From Roseiarcus sp963717215 (lineage in GTDB: Bacteria; Pseudomonadota; Alphaproteobacteria; Rhizobiales; Beijerinckiaceae), in contig CAVQVS010000003.1 of assembly GCA_963717215.1 (NCBI GenBank), positions 186,001-250,000 of the forward strand: a stretch of DNA of 64,000 nt. The letters are read 5' to 3'. Both the position numbers and the translations under genes were made by a program. Positions 9,807 to 19,800 of this stretch are shown here, in pieces. The notes under the pieces are model-generated. The model saw only the letters and a list, made by a program, of their open reading frames with translations, had not been told where the DNA came from and did no database searches. Positions within the stretch are counted from its first letter, which is position 1; every line of letters starts with the position of its first letter.

Positions 9807-10618
9807 CCGCTTCGCGGGTGGACAGCGCGCATGGGGGCTGGCGCATCGTTCGTCTGGGCGCTGTCGATTCGACCAACGAGGAGGGGCGGCGCCGCGCATT
9901 GACCGGCGACAGCGACCGGGTGTGGATCGTCGCGAACGAACAGACCGCGGGCCGTGGCCGCCGTGGTCGCGCCTGGATCTCGCCGAGGGGCAACCTGCAC
10001 GCCAGCGCCCTTATTTTGGATCCGTGTCCGCGTCCGATCGCGGCGCAGCTTGGCTTCGTCGCCGGCGTGGCCCTGGTGCGCGCCGCGAGGGACCTCGGTG
10101 CGACCGAAGTTGGTCTCAAATGGCCGAACGACCTAATGTCTTGCGGCGCGAAATGCGCCGGGATTCTTCTTGAAGGTTTCGGTGTTGGAGGCGGTCGTAC
10201 GGCCTGTGTCGTGGGAATCGGCGTGAATTGCGCGCATGCGCCGGAAGGCATTGGGTACGCGACCTCATGTCTGACGCGGGCAGGCGGACAAGCGCTGGCT
10301 GCTGCTGAGTTGTTCGAGCGTCTCATCGAACGGTTCGACGATGCGCTAGAGGAATGGCGCGCTGGACAGGCCTTCGACCGTATTCGCGCCGCTTGGCTCG
10401 ATTATGCCGCAGGTTTGGGCGAACGGATCGCGATCCAAAACGGTGGGGGTCAACGCGAGGGCGTGTTCGAGGGCATCGATACGACTGGCCGCTTGCTCAT
10501 GTACTCCGAGCAAGGGCTAGATGCCGTCGAGGCGGGCGACGTATGGATCATGCCTCGCTCGGGAGTTCTGCCGCCGGCGGTTCCCCCCGCCGCGCATCCG
10601 CCGGAAGGGCAGGCGTAG
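9803..10618 (+). CDS. birA: biotin--[acetyl-CoA-carboxylase] ligase
   Basis: Cytoplasmic enzyme that activates biotin as biotinyl-AMP and transfers it to the lysine of biotin carboxyl carrier protein. The product is about 271 residues of the short, non-regulatory class without an N-terminal DNA-binding domain. The biotin-binding GRGRRGRAW motif and LKWPNDLM catalytic stretch are both present. The start is uncertain: TTG at 9803 overlaps the nuoN stop, and GTG at 9818 is an alternative five codons in. The stop abuts the ribonuclease J start. Placement directly after nuoN is common in Hyphomicrobiales. Confidence 0.93.
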   Translation: MTASRVDSAHGGWRIVRLGAVDSTNEEGRRRALTGDSDRVWIVANEQTAGRGRRGRAWISPRGNLHASALILDPCPRPIAAQLGFVAGVALVRAARDLGATEVGLKWPNDLMSCGAKCAGILLEGFGVGGGRTACVVGIGVNCAHAPEGIGYATSCLTRAGGQALAAAELFERLIERFDDALEEWRAGQAFDRIRAAWLDYAAGLGERIAIQNGGGQREGVFEGIDTTGRLLMYSEQGLDAVEAGDVWIMPRSGVLPPAVPPAAHPPEGQA

Positions 10619-12286
10619 ATGGCCTACGTCAACGAGTTGGTGTTCGTCCCGCTTGGCGGCTTGGGCGAGATCGGAATGAATTGCGCCCTCTATGGATATG
10701 GGCCGGCCAGCACACGCCAATGGCTCATGGTCGACCTCGGCATTGGCTTTGCTGACGAGGACTTGCCTGGCGTCGATCTCATCATGCCAGATCTCAGCTT
10801 CATCGAGAAGGCAAAGAAGAATCTGGTCGGGGTGGTCATCACCCATGCTCACGAAGACCATATAGGCGCCCTCGTCGAGCTTTGGCCGGACCTTGGCGCG
10901 CCCGTCTACATGACCCGCTTCGCGGCAGGACTTATGGAATCGCGCCGGCTGGGCGAACAGCGCGCGCCCGAGATCCCCCTGAAGATTGTTCAGTTTGGCG
11001 AGAAGGTCGTGATCGGGCCGTTCACGGTCGAATTCATCCCAGTCGCTCATTCCATTCCCGAAAGCTCGGCGCTGGCGATCCGCACGCCTGCTGGGCTGGT
11101 CGTCCACACCGCCGACTGGAAGATCGACCCCTCCCCGATCATCGGCCCGCCAATCGACGAGGCTCGCTTCAAAGCGCTCGGCGACGACGGCGTGTTGGCG
11201 CTTGTCTGCGATTCGACCAACATCCTGCGCGAAGGAGAAAGTCCGTCCGAACGCGACGTCGCGAAGACTCTGACTGCGCTGATCGCCAAAGCGAAGGGCA
11301 GGGTGGTCGTGACCACCTTTGCCTCCAATGTCGGCCGGCTGCGTTCGGCGGCTGAGGCTGGCTTTGCCGCCGGGCGACAAGTCTGCATTCTCGGCCGGGC
11401 AATCGAGCGCGTGGTCGGCGTCGCGCGCGACTGCGGGATGCTAGAGGGCCTGCCGCCGTTTTTGGGCATGGATGCGTTTGAGCGTCTCCCCCGCGATCGG
11501 ATACTGGCGCTCGCTACGGGCAGTCAGGGCGAGCCCCGCGCAGCGCTCGCACGCATGGCCGGTGACGAGCATCCGACGGCGGAACTTAGCGCCGGCGACA
11601 CTGTGATCTTTTCCTCGCGCACCATTCCCGGGAACGAGAAGGCGGTCGGAAGAATCGTCAACGCCTTTGCCCGCGCCGGCGTCCAGGTCATCACCGACCG
11701 CACCGCGCTCGTGCATGTCTCCGGCCATCCACGGCGGGGGGAAGTAGTGAAAATGTACGGCTGGGTTCGTCCGAGAATCGCGGTGCCCGCGCATGGTGAG
11801 CCTGTGCATTTGACCGAACATGCCGACTTCGCCAAGGCGCAAGGCGTGTCGCAGGTCTTACGCGCCTTCAATGGCGATGTCGTCCGGCTTGCCCCAGGGG
11901 AGGCCAGCGTATTAGGCAAGGTGACGAGCGGGCGACGCGCGAAGGACGGCGCCATTCTATTGCCGCCGGGTCAGGAATCGGTCCGCCAGCGTCGCAGGCT
12001 CAGTTTCGCTGGTGTTGTATCGATCGCAATCGCGCTGACCCCTAGGGGTGAAATGGCGGGCGACCCGGATGTGATGATCGCCGGCCTGCCGGAGCGAACG
12101 CGCGAGGGCGCCGCGATCGACGCGCTGATCGACGACGCCATCTTTGAGGCCTTCGAGAGCCTGCCGCCAGGCAAGCGGCGCGACGCCGAGGTCGTGTCAA
12201 CCGCCATCGAACGTGCGGTGCGCGGTTCGGTCAACACTGTGTGGGGCAAGAAACCACAAGTGCATGTTCTGGTGGTTGAAGTTTAG
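10619..12286 (+). CDS. rnj: ribonuclease J
   Basis: Metallo-beta-lactamase/beta-CASP nuclease with 5'-3' exo- and endoribonuclease activity in RNA maturation and decay. The 555-residue length is typical. The zinc-binding ITHAHEDHIGA motif is near residue 79, followed by IPVAHSIPES, HTADWKID, CDSTN, and the beta-CASP motifs TGSQGEPRAAL and HVSGHPRRGE, then a C-terminal domain. The ATG follows the birA stop with no gap, so the two are almost certainly co-translated. A gap of about 100 bases then ends the nuo-birA-rnj transcription unit. Confidence 0.95.
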   Translation: MAYVNELVFVPLGGLGEIGMNCALYGYGPASTRQWLMVDLGIGFADEDLPGVDLIMPDLSFIEKAKKNLVGVVITHAHEDHIGALVELWPDLGAPVYMTRFAAGLMESRRLGEQRAPEIPLKIVQFGEKVVIGPFTVEFIPVAHSIPESSALAIRTPAGLVVHTADWKIDPSPIIGPPIDEARFKALGDDGVLALVCDSTNILREGESPSERDVAKTLTALIAKAKGRVVVTTFASNVGRLRSAAEAGFAAGRQVCILGRAIERVVGVARDCGMLEGLPPFLGMDAFERLPRDRILALATGSQGEPRAALARMAGDEHPTAELSAGDTVIFSSRTIPGNEKAVGRIVNAFARAGVQVITDRTALVHVSGHPRRGEVVKMYGWVRPRIAVPAHGEPVHLTEHADFAKAQGVSQVLRAFNGDVVRLAPGEASVLGKVTSGRRAKDGAILLPPGQESVRQRRRLSFAGVVSIAIALTPRGEMAGDPDVMIAGLPERTREGAAIDALIDDAIFEAFESLPPGKRRDAEVVSTAIERAVRGSVNTVWGKKPQVHVLVVEV

Positions 12287-12394
12287 CGTCTAAGGGCTCC
12301 ATCCGATTTCAATCCCTCTCGATTGTCAATTAGAAACGGCCGCAATATCGTTCAAGGAAATTGATTGGAACAAACCTTTGCGGGAGAGAAGTCG

Positions 12395-13243
12395 ATGAAA
12401 GACTTGGCCGGAAAGACCGCCTTTGTCACCGGCGCCGCCTCGGGTATCGGGTTGGGAATCGCGACCGCTCTCGCGCAAGCGGGCGCGAAGGTAATGCTGT
12501 GCGACGTTGAGGAGGCGGCGCTTGCGAAGGCGGTTGAAGACTTGAAGCAAACCAACGCGGACGTCGATGGCGTCAAGGCAGATGTTTCGCTGAAGGCCGA
12601 GTTGAAAGCGGCGGCCGAAGCCGTCGTCAGCCGCTATGGGAGAGTGCACGTTCTTGTCAACAATGCTGGTGTTGGCGGCGGACGGCCCTACGGCGCTTGG
12701 ACCGACGCTGGATGGGAGTGGACGCTCGGCGTCAATCTGATGGCTGTCGTGTGGGGAATCGAGATTTTCGGCCCTCTGATCGAACAGCATGGCGAGGGCG
12801 GACACATTGTGTCTACGGCGTCGATCGCCGGACTGATCTCAGGCGGCGGCATTCAATACAACGTATCCAAATATGGTGTCGTCGCCCTATCCGAGGGGTT
12901 GCGCGGCGAACTCGCTCCTCGGGGGATCGGCGTGTCGGTGCTGTGTCCGGGGTTCGTTCGTACTCAGATCATGGACTTCTGGCGAAACCAGCCGGAACGT
13001 TTTGGCCGCATCCCCGCTGACAGATTGGCGACAATTCGAGCTTCTGAACCATACAAGATGATAGAGCAGCGCGTCGCAAGCGGAATCGATCCTTTCTATG
13101 TGGGCGAACTTGTGCGGGAAGGCATCGAAGACGACTGGCCTTATATTTTCACCGACGTCGAATTCGAGCCCTTGATCGCGGCGCGCTTTGCCGCGATCAA
13201 GCAGGGGTTCGATCGGATACGTGAACGCGAGCCGCGCCGTTGA
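12395..13243 (+). CDS. SDR family oxidoreductase
   Basis: Short-chain dehydrogenase/reductase of 282 residues. It has the NAD(P)-binding TGAASGIG motif at about residues 11-18, NNAGVG, a catalytic serine region (STASIAG) and YNVSK for the catalytic Tyr and Lys. The ATG at 12395 is preceded by GGGAGAG; an upstream in-frame TTG is less likely. The C-terminal part after the catalytic site is longer than in classical 250-residue SDRs. The substrate is unknown. Neighbours (ribonuclease J upstream, methylmalonyl-CoA epimerase downstream) do not define a pathway. Confidence 0.85.
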   Translation: MKDLAGKTAFVTGAASGIGLGIATALAQAGAKVMLCDVEEAALAKAVEDLKQTNADVDGVKADVSLKAELKAAAEAVVSRYGRVHVLVNNAGVGGGRPYGAWTDAGWEWTLGVNLMAVVWGIEIFGPLIEQHGEGGHIVSTASIAGLISGGGIQYNVSKYGVVALSEGLRGELAPRGIGVSVLCPGFVRTQIMDFWRNQPERFGRIPADRLATIRASEPYKMIEQRVASGIDPFYVGELVREGIEDDWPYIFTDVEFEPLIAARFAAIKQGFDRIREREPRR

Positions 13244-13289
13244 GCGGGCGAGATTCAGCGCCGTTCCTACGCTTCATGTTGACAAGGTC

Positions 13290-13694
13290 ATGATAGGCAA
13301 GCTGAACCACGTCGCTATTGCCGTCCCCGATCTCGAACAGGCGGCGCGGACCTATCGGGACACACTCGGCGCTCGCGTTTCCGAACCGAAGCCTCAGCCT
13401 GAGCATGGGGTGACGGTCATCTTCGTCGAGTTGCCCAACACGAAAATCGAACTCTTGCATCCGCTGGGTGCCAACTCGCCGATCGCCAAGTTTCTCGACC
13501 GTAGTCCGGACGGCGGCATGCATCACCTCTGTTATGAGGTTGAGGACATCATCGCTGCTCGGGACCAGCTAAAAGCCGCAGGCGGGCGCGTGCTCGGGGA
13601 TGGAAACCCGAAAATCGGCGCTCATGGTAAGCCGGTGCTGTTTTTGCATCCAAAAGACTTCGCCGGCACGCTGATCGAGATCGAGCAGGTCTGA
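13290..13694 (+). CDS. mce: methylmalonyl-CoA epimerase
   Basis: VOC-superfamily metalloenzyme that interconverts (2R)- and (2S)-methylmalonyl-CoA, linking propionyl-CoA carboxylation to methylmalonyl-CoA mutase. The 134-residue product has the family signature: GKLNHVAIAVPDLEQA with a metal-binding His, IELLHPLG, GGMHHLCYEVEDI, and a C-terminal LIEIEQ with the metal-ligand Glu. The frame extends upstream, but homology starts at MIGKLNH. It lies five bases before an EamA transporter gene, so the two may be co-transcribed. Confidence 0.93.
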   Translation: MIGKLNHVAIAVPDLEQAARTYRDTLGARVSEPKPQPEHGVTVIFVELPNTKIELLHPLGANSPIAKFLDRSPDGGMHHLCYEVEDIIAARDQLKAAGGRVLGDGNPKIGAHGKPVLFLHPKDFAGTLIEIEQV

Positions 13695-13699
13695 AGGAC

Positions 13700-14620
13700 A
13701 TGCGGAATTCCGCCGTTGGAAGCGGCATGAGTCGCCTCAGCGCGGACGGCCTGCTTCTCTTCACCGCCTTCCTATGGGGCGTGACCTTCGTCGCGCAAAA
13801 ATATGCAACGGCGACCATGCCGGCGCTCGCCTTCGTCGCCGCGCGCTTTGCTGTTTCGGCTGTAGCTCTTGCCCCGTTCGCGCTCTGGGAGTTTCGTCGC
13901 GAGCCGCATGCTCCGAGCCGAGACGAATGGCGGCTCGCGCTGGTGATTGCCCTCGCTCTCTTCTTCGGCACGACCCTGCAGCAGGCGGGGATCGAGACCA
14001 CGAGCGCCACCAACGCTGGTTTCCTGACCGCCTGCTACGTCGTACTCACCCCTTTCGTCGTCTGGGCGCTGACGGGCGCGCGTCCGCGCGTGGTCATCGT
14101 TGTCGCAGGCTTCATTTCACTGGTCGGCGCCTGGCTGCTTGCGTCGGGCGGCCTCGGTCCTCCGAACATTGGCGACGCGCTCGTGCTTCTCGCCGATTTC
14201 GCCTGGGCGACGGTTATCGCCTTGACGCCGATCTTCCTTGCCCGCTCGGGTCGGCCGCTCTTGCTCGCCTTCGTGCAATATGCTGTCTGCGCAGGTCTCG
14301 CGGCGCTGTGCTCGGCACTGTTCGAATCGATTCCGCCGGGGGCGCTCGCTGCTACCCTGCCGACGATCCTGTTCGCGGGCATTGTCTCAGGGGCGATTGC
14401 CTACACGATCCAGATCTTCGCCCAGGCGCACACGCCGCCTGCTGAGGCTGCGCTCATCCTCGCGCTCGAAGGGGTGTTCGCCGCGCTCGCGGGAGCGCTC
14501 TTGCTCAACGAGCGTCTGACCTCCGTCAGCGCTCTTGGCTGCGTGCTGATTATGTCCGGCGCGCTGGCGGTGGAGATTGAGCCATGGGTCGGGCGAAAGA
14601 CGGTCCGCAGAGCCACGTGA
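13700..14620 (+). CDS. EamA/DMT-family transporter
   Basis: Inner-membrane protein of the drug/metabolite transporter superfamily, 306 residues with about ten hydrophobic helices in two EamA repeats. The first repeat begins LLLFTAFLWGVTFVAQKYA; the second ends with PPAEAALILALEGVFAALAG followed by a final helix, a typical DMT pattern. A second ATG at 13727 could be used. Substrate cannot be predicted. The 3' end overlaps the next gene by 37 bases (or by 4 if that gene starts at GTG 14617). Confidence 0.88.
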   Translation: MRNSAVGSGMSRLSADGLLLFTAFLWGVTFVAQKYATATMPALAFVAARFAVSAVALAPFALWEFRREPHAPSRDEWRLALVIALALFFGTTLQQAGIETTSATNAGFLTACYVVLTPFVVWALTGARPRVVIVVAGFISLVGAWLLASGGLGPPNIGDALVLLADFAWATVIALTPIFLARSGRPLLLAFVQYAVCAGLAALCSALFESIPPGALAATLPTILFAGIVSGAIAYTIQIFAQAHTPPAEAALILALEGVFAALAGALLLNERLTSVSALGCVLIMSGALAVEIEPWVGRKTVRRAT

Positions 14621-15801
14621 CGAAGGCAGGCAAGCTTTCCCTCCCCGAGGCGCGGCGGATCGCGCTTGCCGCCCAGGGCTTTGGCGGGCCGCGTGCCGAC
14701 AGGGTCACGGTCGCACGGTGGCTGAAAACCGTCGACCAGCTCTCTCTGCACCAGATCGACAGCGTCAATGTCCTGGTCCGCGCCCACTACTTGCCCGCCT
14801 TCTCCAGGCTCGGACCCTATGACCGTTCGCTGATCGAAACGGCCGCCTGGGGAAGCCGGAAGAAGCGACGGCTGTTCGAATATTGGGCCCATGAGGCTTC
14901 GCTCCTGCCGCTGTCAATGCATCCTCTGCTGCGCTGGAGGATGGCCCGCGCCGATCGCGGGGAGGCTGGCTGGAAGGGCCTGCGGGAGTTTGCGGGCGAG
15001 CGCCGGCCCGAGGCGGAGGCGTTCCTCAATCGAATTCGCAACGAGGGTCCCCGCGCGGCGTCGGACCTCGAGGAAAAGCGCGGTCAATCGGGCTGGTGGG
15101 AATGGAGCGACACGAAACGGGCGCTCGAATGGCTATTCTGGGCGGGACACATCACGACGGCGACTCGGCGCGGCAGCTTCGAGCGGGTCTACGACCTGAC
15201 CGAGCGTGTCATTCCGGCCGAGATCCTCGCCCTGCCGACTCCGGACGAAAAGGATGCGCAGCGCGCGCTCATCGATCGCGCCGCTCAGGCGCTCGGCGTC
15301 GCCACGACCCAGGACCTGCGCGACTACTTTCGTCTTGGCCCTGACGATGCACGGCTTGCAATCGAGTCGCTCGTCGAGGCAGGCGTTCTCGAGCCGGTCG
15401 AGGTTCCGGGCTGGGCGCGGCTCGCCTATCTTCATCGTGACGTCCGCAGGCCGCGTCGGGTCTGTGCGCGGGCGCTGCTGGCGCCGTTCGATCCGCTCGT
15501 CTGGGAGCGTTCGCGCACGTTGCGGCTCTTCGACTTCCACTACCGGATCGAGATCTACACGCCGGCGGACAAGCGCCAGCATGGCTATTACGTCCTTCCC
15601 TTCCTGCTCGGCGACTTGCTCGTGGCCCGGCTCGACCTGAAGGCCGACCGCCGGGCGGGGCGGTTGCTTGTTCATGCGGTGCACCTCGAACCGCATGCGC
15701 CTCCGGACGCCATGGACGCGATCTCCGAGGAGCTTCACGCGCTGGCCGGCTGGCTGGGATTGCCGGAGGTTTCATTGCCAAGAAAATCAGGCCGCGTTTG
15801 A
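14584..15801 (+). CDS. YcaQ-like winged-helix protein (DUF1006 family)
   Basis: Protein of 405 residues resembling the winged-helix DNA-binding/YcaQ family, whose E. coli member is a glycosylase for DNA interstrand crosslinks. Recognisable stretches are LPEARRIALAAQGF at the start, QIDSVNVLVRAHYLPAFSRLGPYD, and APFDPLVWERSRTLRLFDFHYRIEIY near the C-terminus. The last two contain the conserved QIDSVN and LLxPFDxL-type blocks of the family. Start ATG 14584 has GGTGGAG upstream; GTG 14617 would give a 4-base overlap with the transporter. The 3' end overlaps the convergent NTF2-like gene by 15 bases. Confidence 0.82.
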   Translation: MGRAKDGPQSHVTKAGKLSLPEARRIALAAQGFGGPRADRVTVARWLKTVDQLSLHQIDSVNVLVRAHYLPAFSRLGPYDRSLIETAAWGSRKKRRLFEYWAHEASLLPLSMHPLLRWRMARADRGEAGWKGLREFAGERRPEAEAFLNRIRNEGPRAASDLEEKRGQSGWWEWSDTKRALEWLFWAGHITTATRRGSFERVYDLTERVIPAEILALPTPDEKDAQRALIDRAAQALGVATTQDLRDYFRLGPDDARLAIESLVEAGVLEPVEVPGWARLAYLHRDVRRPRRVCARALLAPFDPLVWERSRTLRLFDFHYRIEIYTPADKRQHGYYVLPFLLGDLLVARLDLKADRRAGRLLVHAVHLEPHAPPDAMDAISEELHALAGWLGLPEVSLPRKSGRV

Positions 15802-16209
15802 CAATCCCGGCGAAAGCAGCGCGGCAAGCGCTGCGGTGTCGAGGGTATGATAGAGGCTGGCGATCCGTTCGCCCTCAAACTCTACGAGATCGACGCAATC
15901 GAAGACATGCGAGCGACCGGTTGGGATGCAAGTGATTTTTGCTTGCCAGCGGATTGCGGCCTTGTTCCCCTCAACGACGAGAGCAAGCTCCTTCCAGTTT
16001 TCGTATTTGAGGGTTTTGGCGAAACTTGTCAGCGCCTGACGTATGGCTTCGCGGCCCTTCATCGGTTCACCGAAGCCGGGAATCGTCGCGGCGCTCACCT
16101 GTAAGAGGGCCTGGTCGGTAAAAGAAGAGGCCGCACCGTCGGCGTCCTCCCGAACTCGCGCCATATAGGTCGAGCGTACGACTTTCTCCATGATGTCTTT
16201 GGTCAGCAT
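15787..16209 (-). CDS. NTF2-like / SnoaL-like protein
   Basis: Small protein of 140 residues with a SnoaL-like (NTF2 fold) pattern: an N-terminal helix (YMARVREDADGAASSFTDQA), GEPMKGREAIRQALTSF, and C-terminal strands ending in EFEGERIASLYHTLD. Such proteins may be small-molecule isomerases or hydrolases, or ligand-binding proteins; nothing here identifies a substrate. ATG at 16209 has GAGGGA just upstream and is preferred over an in-frame start 22 codons further up. Convergent with the YcaQ-like gene. Confidence 0.78.
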   Translation of the reverse strand: MLTKDIMEKVVRSTYMARVREDADGAASSFTDQALLQVSAATIPGFGEPMKGREAIRQALTSFAKTLKYENWKELALVVEGNKAAIRWQAKITCIPTGRSHVFDCVDLVEFEGERIASLYHTLDTAALAALLSPGLSNAA

Positions 16210-16539
16210 GGTTCCCTCCAAAGTTCTCAAATCAATTGCCGAATATCGCGCGGTACTTTTGGAAGATCGGCCCATCGGCGGAGACTGTCAATTTGCTTTG
16301 AGCGCCCCGATAGTAAGCGCTGACTTTCCCGCTCTCGACCGCTATAAGGCCGCCTTCGCAGCCCAAAGCCGTCATGGCCGGGCTTGGGCCGTCTATCTAC
16401 GTCTGACCGCGCGCCAGCGCTCCGAGGCTCGCGCGCTGCCCCGGGGGGGCGACGTCGCGCCGAACCGCGTGGATAACCGGATCAAGTCCAGCCTGCACGG
16501 GTTGGATGCTAATTGAGGTCCCCATCGCAAAGGGTTGTC
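16210..16539. other. 330-base divergent intergenic region
   Basis: Lies between the minus-strand NTF2-like gene and plus-strand sdhE and must carry both promoters. I see no tRNA, long inverted repeat or convincing coding sequence. Short ORFs overlap it but lack family features. Confidence 0.5.
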
Positions 16540-16812
16540 ATGTCCGGCTCCGCCCTTACTAGCGCAGCGCTCGATGAGCGCAGGCGGCGGATTCTGTTTC
16601 GCGCCTGGCGTCGTGGCGTGCTCGAAATGGATTTGGTCATGGGCCGCTTCGCCGATGAGAATTTGCCGACGATGAACGACGACGAACTTGCCGAGTTCGA
16701 GCGTCTTCTCGACGTCCCCGATCCGCAGTCGCTCGCCTGGATCATCGGCGGTGAGCATCCGCCGCGGGAATTCGACACGCCGCTCTTTGCTCGCCTGTGT
16801 GGGTCGCGATGA
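16540..16812 (+). CDS. sdhE: FAD assembly factor SdhE (DUF339)
   Basis: Small cytoplasmic protein (90 residues) that promotes covalent flavinylation of succinate dehydrogenase SdhA. The diagnostic RRGVLEMDLVMGRF stretch (RGxxEMD-type motif) is near residues 23-36, followed by the LAEFERLLDVPDPQSLAWI block. An in-frame ATG nine codons upstream is possible, but homology begins after MSGSALT. The stop overlaps the mfd ATG (ATGA), an arrangement often seen in alphaproteobacteria. Confidence 0.93.
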   Translation: MSGSALTSAALDERRRRILFRAWRRGVLEMDLVMGRFADENLPTMNDDELAEFERLLDVPDPQSLAWIIGGEHPPREFDTPLFARLCGSR

Positions 16813-19800
16813 AAACCGCCAACGCACGCCGACCAGAGCCCGTGAGCCTCATCGCTCCCGCCCTTCGCCGCCTTGATGAGGGCGGCGCCGTCACGCTGGC
16901 CCGAGCACCTGAGGGCTACGACGCCTTCGTCGTTGCCGAACTCGCGCACGCGCTGGCCAAAGATGGCGAGCAGCGCGCCGTGACGCTCGCCTTCGTCGCG
17001 CGCGACAGTCTGCGCGCCCAGGCCTTCATCGACGCCCTGAGCTTCGCCGCCCCCGAAATCGAGGCGCTGTATCTTCCGTCATGGGATTGCCAGCCATACG
17101 ATCGCGTCTCGCCCAACGCCGCCGTATCGGCCGAGCGCATGACCGTGCTCGCGCGGCTAGCCAGGAGCCGCGGCGCCATGGAGCGGCCGCGCATTCTCGT
17201 CGCCTCGGTCAACGCGCTGACCCAGCGCACGCCGCCACTTGCCTACCTCACGTCCGCCGCCTTCTCGGCAGCTCCGGGCAACAGCGTGCGGATGGAAGAC
17301 CTTACGCATTGGCTTGAGTTCGAACGGATATTCGCGCGCCAGCACGGTGCGCGATGTCGGCGATTACGCTTCGCGCGGCGGTATTCTCGACCTTTATCCG
17401 CCAGGCGCCGCCGCGCCGATCCGGCTTGATTTCTTTGGCGATACCCTCGAATCGATCCGCGCCTTCGATCCGGAGACGCAGCGCTCGACCGCGCAATTGC
17501 GTTCGCTCGATCTCGTCCCGATGAGCGAGGCGCGCCTGACAACGGACTCGATCAAGCGCTTCCGCCAGGGCTACGCGGCCGAGTTCGGCGCGCCCGCGCC
17601 TAACGATGATCTCTACGCCGCAATCAGCGAAGGTCGCCGGGCGATTGGCGTCGAACATTGGCTGCCGCTGCTCTACGACAAGCTCGACACGATCTTTGAC
17701 TATGTCGGTGGTGCGCCGTTCGTGCTCGACGGTCGCGCTGACGAGGCGGCCCACGAGCGTATTGCGCTCATCACCGACAATTATGCAGCACGCCGCACGG
17801 CTTACGCGGAAGATCCCGGAAAGGCGGACTATAAGCCGCTGCCGCCAACGCGACTTTATCTTAGCGAAGGCGAGTGGAAGGAGCGGCTGGGCGGCCAGCC
17901 AGTGGTGCGACTCACGCCATTCGAGGCGCAGCCGGGCGCAAGCGACGTCGTCGATTGCGGCGGACGGGTGGGACGCAACTTTGCCCCCGAACGGCAGAAC
18001 GAGAGCGCCAACGTGTTCGACGCCGCTGTTGCGCATGTGCGGGCGCTGCGCGAGCGGGGCCTGAACGTGATCGTCGCCGGCTGGAGCGACGGTTCGCGCG
18101 AGCGGTTGAGCCACGTGCTGACCGAGCATGGCCTCAAACCCCTCGAGTTCGTCTCGTCGTACCACCAGGCGACGACAGCGCGCGCCGGCGCGCTGCCGCT
18201 CGCCGTCATCGCGCTCGAACAGGGATTCGAGGCGCCGGGTTTCGCCATCGTTGGCGAGCAGGACATTCTTGGCGATCGTCTCGTAAGGCGGTCGAAGCGC
18301 AAGCGGCGCGCGCAAGACGTTCTGGCGGAAGCGAGCGCGCTCACAGCCGGCGATCTCGTCGTTCATATCGACCATGGCGTGGGGCGCTTCGTTGGCCTGA
18401 AGACGATCGAGGCGGCGGGCGCGCCGCATGACTGTCTCGAAATCCACTATGCTGGCGGCGATCGGCTTTTCCTGCCGGTCGAGAATCTCGAACTTCTGTC
18501 TCGCTACGGCTCGGAAACCGGCGAACTCGACAAGCTTGGCGGCGCCGGGTGGCAGTCGCGCAAGGCGCGGTTGAAGAAGCGCGTGCGCGAGATGGCGGGC
18601 GAGCTCATTCGAGTCGCGGCGCAGCGCATTACGCAGACTGCGCCCCGTCTCACGGTTCCCGAAGGTCTGTACGACGAATTCTGCGCCCGCTTTCCTTATG
18701 ATGAGACGCCGGACCAGGCGGGCGCGATCGAGGCGACGCTGGACGACCTGGCGGCCGGCCGCCCAATGGACCGGCTGGTGTGCGGCGACGTCGGCTTCGG
18801 CAAGACCGAGGTCGCGCTGCGCGCCGCCTTTGCCACGGCGATCAATGGCAAACAGACAGCCATCGTCGCTCCGACGACGCTGCTCGCGCGCCAGCACGCA
18901 CAGAACTTTCGCCAGCGCTTCGCCGGCCTGCCCGTCAGCGTTGGCCAACTCTCGCGGATGGTCGGCGCGGCGGAAAGCCGCGAGGTCAAGAAAGGCCTTG
19001 CAGAGGGCGACATCGACATTGTCGTTGGCACCCATGCCGTCTTGGGCAAGACCGTGAGTTTCAAGGACCTCGGCCTCGTCGTCGTGGATGAGGAGCAACA
19101 CTTTGGCGTCGGGCACAAGGAGCGCCTCAAGGAGCTGCGCTCGGAAGTGCACGTACTGACGCTGTCAGCGACGCCGATCCCGCGGACGCTTCAACTCGCG
19201 ATGACCGGCGTGCGGGAAATGTCCATCATTGCCACGCCGCCGATCGATCGGCTCGCGGTGCGCACCTTCGTCTCACCCTTCGACACGCTCATCGTTCGCG
19301 AAGCGCTGCTGCGCGAACGCTATCGCGGGGGACAATCTTTTTATGTCTGTCCGCGCATCGACGACCTCGACGAGGCGGCGGCATTCCTGCGCCAGAATGC
19401 GCCCGAGTGTAAGTTCGTCATCGCTCATGGCCAGATGGCGCCGCGCGAGCTTGAGGACAAGATCGGCGCGTTCTACGACGGCAAGTACGACATCCTGTTA
19501 TCGACCGCCATCGTGGAATCCGGCCTCGACATTCCGCGCGCCAACACGATGATCGTGCATCGGGCTGACATGTTCGGGCTTGCGCAGCTCTATCAATTGC
19601 GCGGCCGCGTCGGCCGCTCGAAGAGCCGCGCCTACGCCTATTTCACGACGCCGGCCAAGGCCAAGATCACCCCGCAAGCGGAGAAGCGGCTCGCCGTGTT
19701 GCAATCGCTCGATATTTTAGGAGCCGGATTTCAGCTTGCGAGCCACGACCTCGACCTGCGCGGCGGCGGCAACCTCCTCGGCGAGGAACAGTCCGGCCAC

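Noticed and set aside
17239..17430. Programmed frameshifting in mfd
   Set aside because: No slippery heptamer or downstream structure stands out, and Mfd is not known to use it; a one-base error explains the data better.
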